Of a DNA stretch of 43,977 nt, positions 43,134 through 43,977 are shown one piece after another (position 1 is the first letter of the stretch; each line of letters starts with the position of its first letter). The stretch is from Planctomycetota bacterium. GTDB taxonomy: Bacteria; Planctomycetota; UBA8108; UBA1146. Both the position numbers and the translations under genes were made by a program. The stretch is taken from positions 1 through 43,977 of the forward strand of contig DUAN01000032.1 in NCBI GenBank assembly GCA_012960845.1, given 5' to 3'. The notes below the pieces were generated by a model. The model did not search any database. It saw only the letters and a program-made list of their open reading frames with translations, and had not been told where the DNA came from.

Positions 43134-43650
43134 GGCGAGATCCTACACCGAGATGACTTTTTTGGGATGGGCTTGCTTCACACATCGTTTGGATGCAGGG
43201 TGCAAAATCGTGGGGGGAAGACCGGGAATGTCCGAGCCTTTCGGGTCTAGTTCGGTGTGACCACGGCATGATTGGTCGAGGTCACACCGGATAGGCTGGT
43301 CTCGGACAGGCCACGGGGATGATTTCAGTGAGTATTCAGTGAGTAAATAGGTGAGTTTTTCAGGGCTCACCTTGCGACTCATCTCTCTCGACAATTCCAG
43401 CCTTCATCAGGAATCACCGCACCGATCGGTGGTGCCGCCATCCCTTTCACTCACTTCCGCCACTCACCTCCGATACTCCATTCGGCCACCCTGCTGGCGC
43501 ATCGAGGCTGGCGCGTCAAGCCCAACGCGATTCCCGCTCCTTCGTTCCTGCGTCTCGCCACTACCATCAGACCATCGGCTACCGAGGTTCCCGATCGTAG
43601 TTCTTGATGATAGGGTCGGAAGAGAGTCACTCTGTGGAAGGAGATTGAAG
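43134..43650 (+). other. 517-bp non-coding region between the symporter and the small membrane protein
   Basis: No gene with a ribosome-binding site and protein-like sequence is seen. The region holds the nested inverted repeat at 43229-43308. A direct repeat CAGTGAGTA occurs at 43326 and 43337, and a 6-bp inverted repeat GGTGAG/CTCACC at 43350-43371. Promoters for both flanking, divergently read genes must lie here, but I cannot place them with confidence. Confidence 0.5.
43229..43308 (-). ncRNA. Nested inverted-repeat structure in the presumed leader of the symporter gene
   Basis: The outer arms TGTCCGAGCC (43229-43238) and GGtCTCGGACA (43298-43308) pair over 10 bp with one bulged base. 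Inside them CGGTGTGACC (43253-43262) and GGTCACACCG (43280-43289) pair perfectly over 10 bp around a 17-base loop. Both read equally on either strand. It sits about 95-175 bases upstream of the symporter start. No known riboswitch class is recognised. A cis-regulatory RNA, an operator pair or a terminator are all possible. Confidence 0.4.
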
Positions 43651-43911
43651 ATGATGGACGCGGGCCGGATCGATGAATTGAAGAAGGAGATGAAAAGATG
43701 TCACCCCTCCTGGATCGCCCGGCTTCTGCCGCTGCTTGGCTTCTGCGCCATCGGTGCATACTTCACCCAGCAAACCTCCGATCCGGTCATCCTCATCGGC
43801 GGAATCGTCGCCGTTCTGTGGGGAAGCTACTGGTGGATCACCATGCGGAGGTTGTACAAATCACTTTCAGCGGTTTACGAGGCTGAACTCGACGCCGCAA
43901 ATCATCAGTAG
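43651..43911 (+). CDS. Small two-helix membrane protein of unknown function
   Basis: An 86-residue protein. A charged N-terminal helix (DAGRIDELKKEMKR) is followed by two membrane helices (about 23-40 and 45-64) separated by a short polar loop (TQQTSDP), then a charged tail. I recognise no family. The ATG at 43651 has GGAAGGAG 7 bases upstream, which decides the start; the frame is open further upstream but that part is not protein-like. It is the last gene before the end-of-window repeat. Confidence 0.7.
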   Translation: MMDAGRIDELKKEMKRCHPSWIARLLPLLGFCAIGAYFTQQTSDPVILIGGIVAVLWGSYWWITMRRLYKSLSAVYEAELDAANHQ

Positions 43912-43933
43912 TCGCCAGTAATTACGGAGCGCG

Positions 43934-43977
43934 GAGGTATCGAGCACTGAGGTATCGAGCACTGAGGTATCGAGCAC
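43934..43977 (+). repeat. 15-bp tandem repeat running into the window edge
   Basis: The unit GAGGTATCGAGCACT is present at 43934-43948 and 43949-43963, and again at 43964-43977 where it is cut one base short by the edge. The three copies are identical. The repeat is intergenic, beginning 22 bases after the small membrane protein gene. The array may continue beyond the window or may be the reason assembly stopped. Confidence 0.9.

Noticed and set aside
43351-43650. A 100-residue upstream extension of the small membrane protein
   Set aside because: The extension has no ribosome-binding site and is Ser/Pro/Arg-rich noise; a strong site lies directly before 43651.
1-43977. CRISPR arrays, tRNA/rRNA genes, transposases, integrases and toxin-antitoxin pairs
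   Set aside because: Looked for on both strands by eye; none was seen. A covariance-model scan would be needed to exclude small RNAs.

Overview
This is a gene-dense, fairly high-GC bacterial window with 31 protein genes. No rRNA, tRNA, CRISPR array, transposase or phage gene could be seen. The gene content points to a marine or aquatic Planctomycetota bacterium. The evidence is a DUF1501 (Tat-exported) / DUF1800 pair, dockerin-like repeats of the form F-x-RGD-x-N-x-DG-x-x-DI-x-D, a CRTAC1/ASPIC-UnbV FG-GAP lipoprotein beside a TPR protein, a GH29 fucosidase, an RRM-type RNA-binding protein and large secreted amidohydrolases. The placement is inferred from families only. The window opens inside an esterase gene and closes inside a 15-bp tandem repeat, so it may be a whole contig.

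Layout. 1-2762: a secreted esterase (partial), a divergent membrane-anchored hypothetical protein and a small RRM protein with a strong terminator. 2967-7156: a plus-strand operon for a Tat-exported molybdenum hydroxylase (2Fe-2S, Moco and FAD/Fe-S subunits, as in PaoABC) plus a small Cys-rich protein, closed by a 14-bp hairpin. 7317-8387: a lysine 6-dehydrogenase-like oxidoreductase. 8375-13789 (minus): dienelactone-hydrolase-like protein, hydantoinase B, NatA/NatB-type ABC exporter and a DUF454 membrane protein, mostly overlapping. 13918-18447 (plus): RND efflux adaptor and pump. 18438-20291 (minus): alpha-L-fucosidase. 20367-24476 (minus): a GT39-type glycosyltransferase translationally coupled to modA-modB-modC. 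24563-25879 (plus): a PhoD-like phosphatase. 25935-28933 (minus): TPR protein and CRTAC1 lipoprotein. 29089-33683 (minus): a two-gene amidohydrolase operon. 33849-39287 (minus): DUF1800, DUF1501 and a dockerin-bearing cupredoxin. 39496-43133 (minus): an unusual sodium:solute symporter and a second GT39-type transferase. 43651-43911: a small two-helix membrane protein.

How the genes may work together. The molybdate importer can supply the molybdenum hydroxylase. The secreted esterase, fucosidase, amidohydrolases and phosphatase, together with the symporter, fit a heterotroph degrading algal polymers and importing the products. The most unusual items are: (i) the cupredoxin/DUF1501/DUF1800 cassette, whose first and last products carry the same dockerin-like module at opposite ends; (ii) a symporter with a lipoyl/M23-like barrel in an extramembrane loop; (iii) three amidohydrolase modules of which only one keeps the first metal motif; (iv) an RND pump with an apparent extra pair of membrane helices; and (v) a nested inverted-repeat structure upstream of the symporter gene. 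Adjacent same-strand genes very often overlap by ATGA or GTGA, so translational coupling is pervasive.
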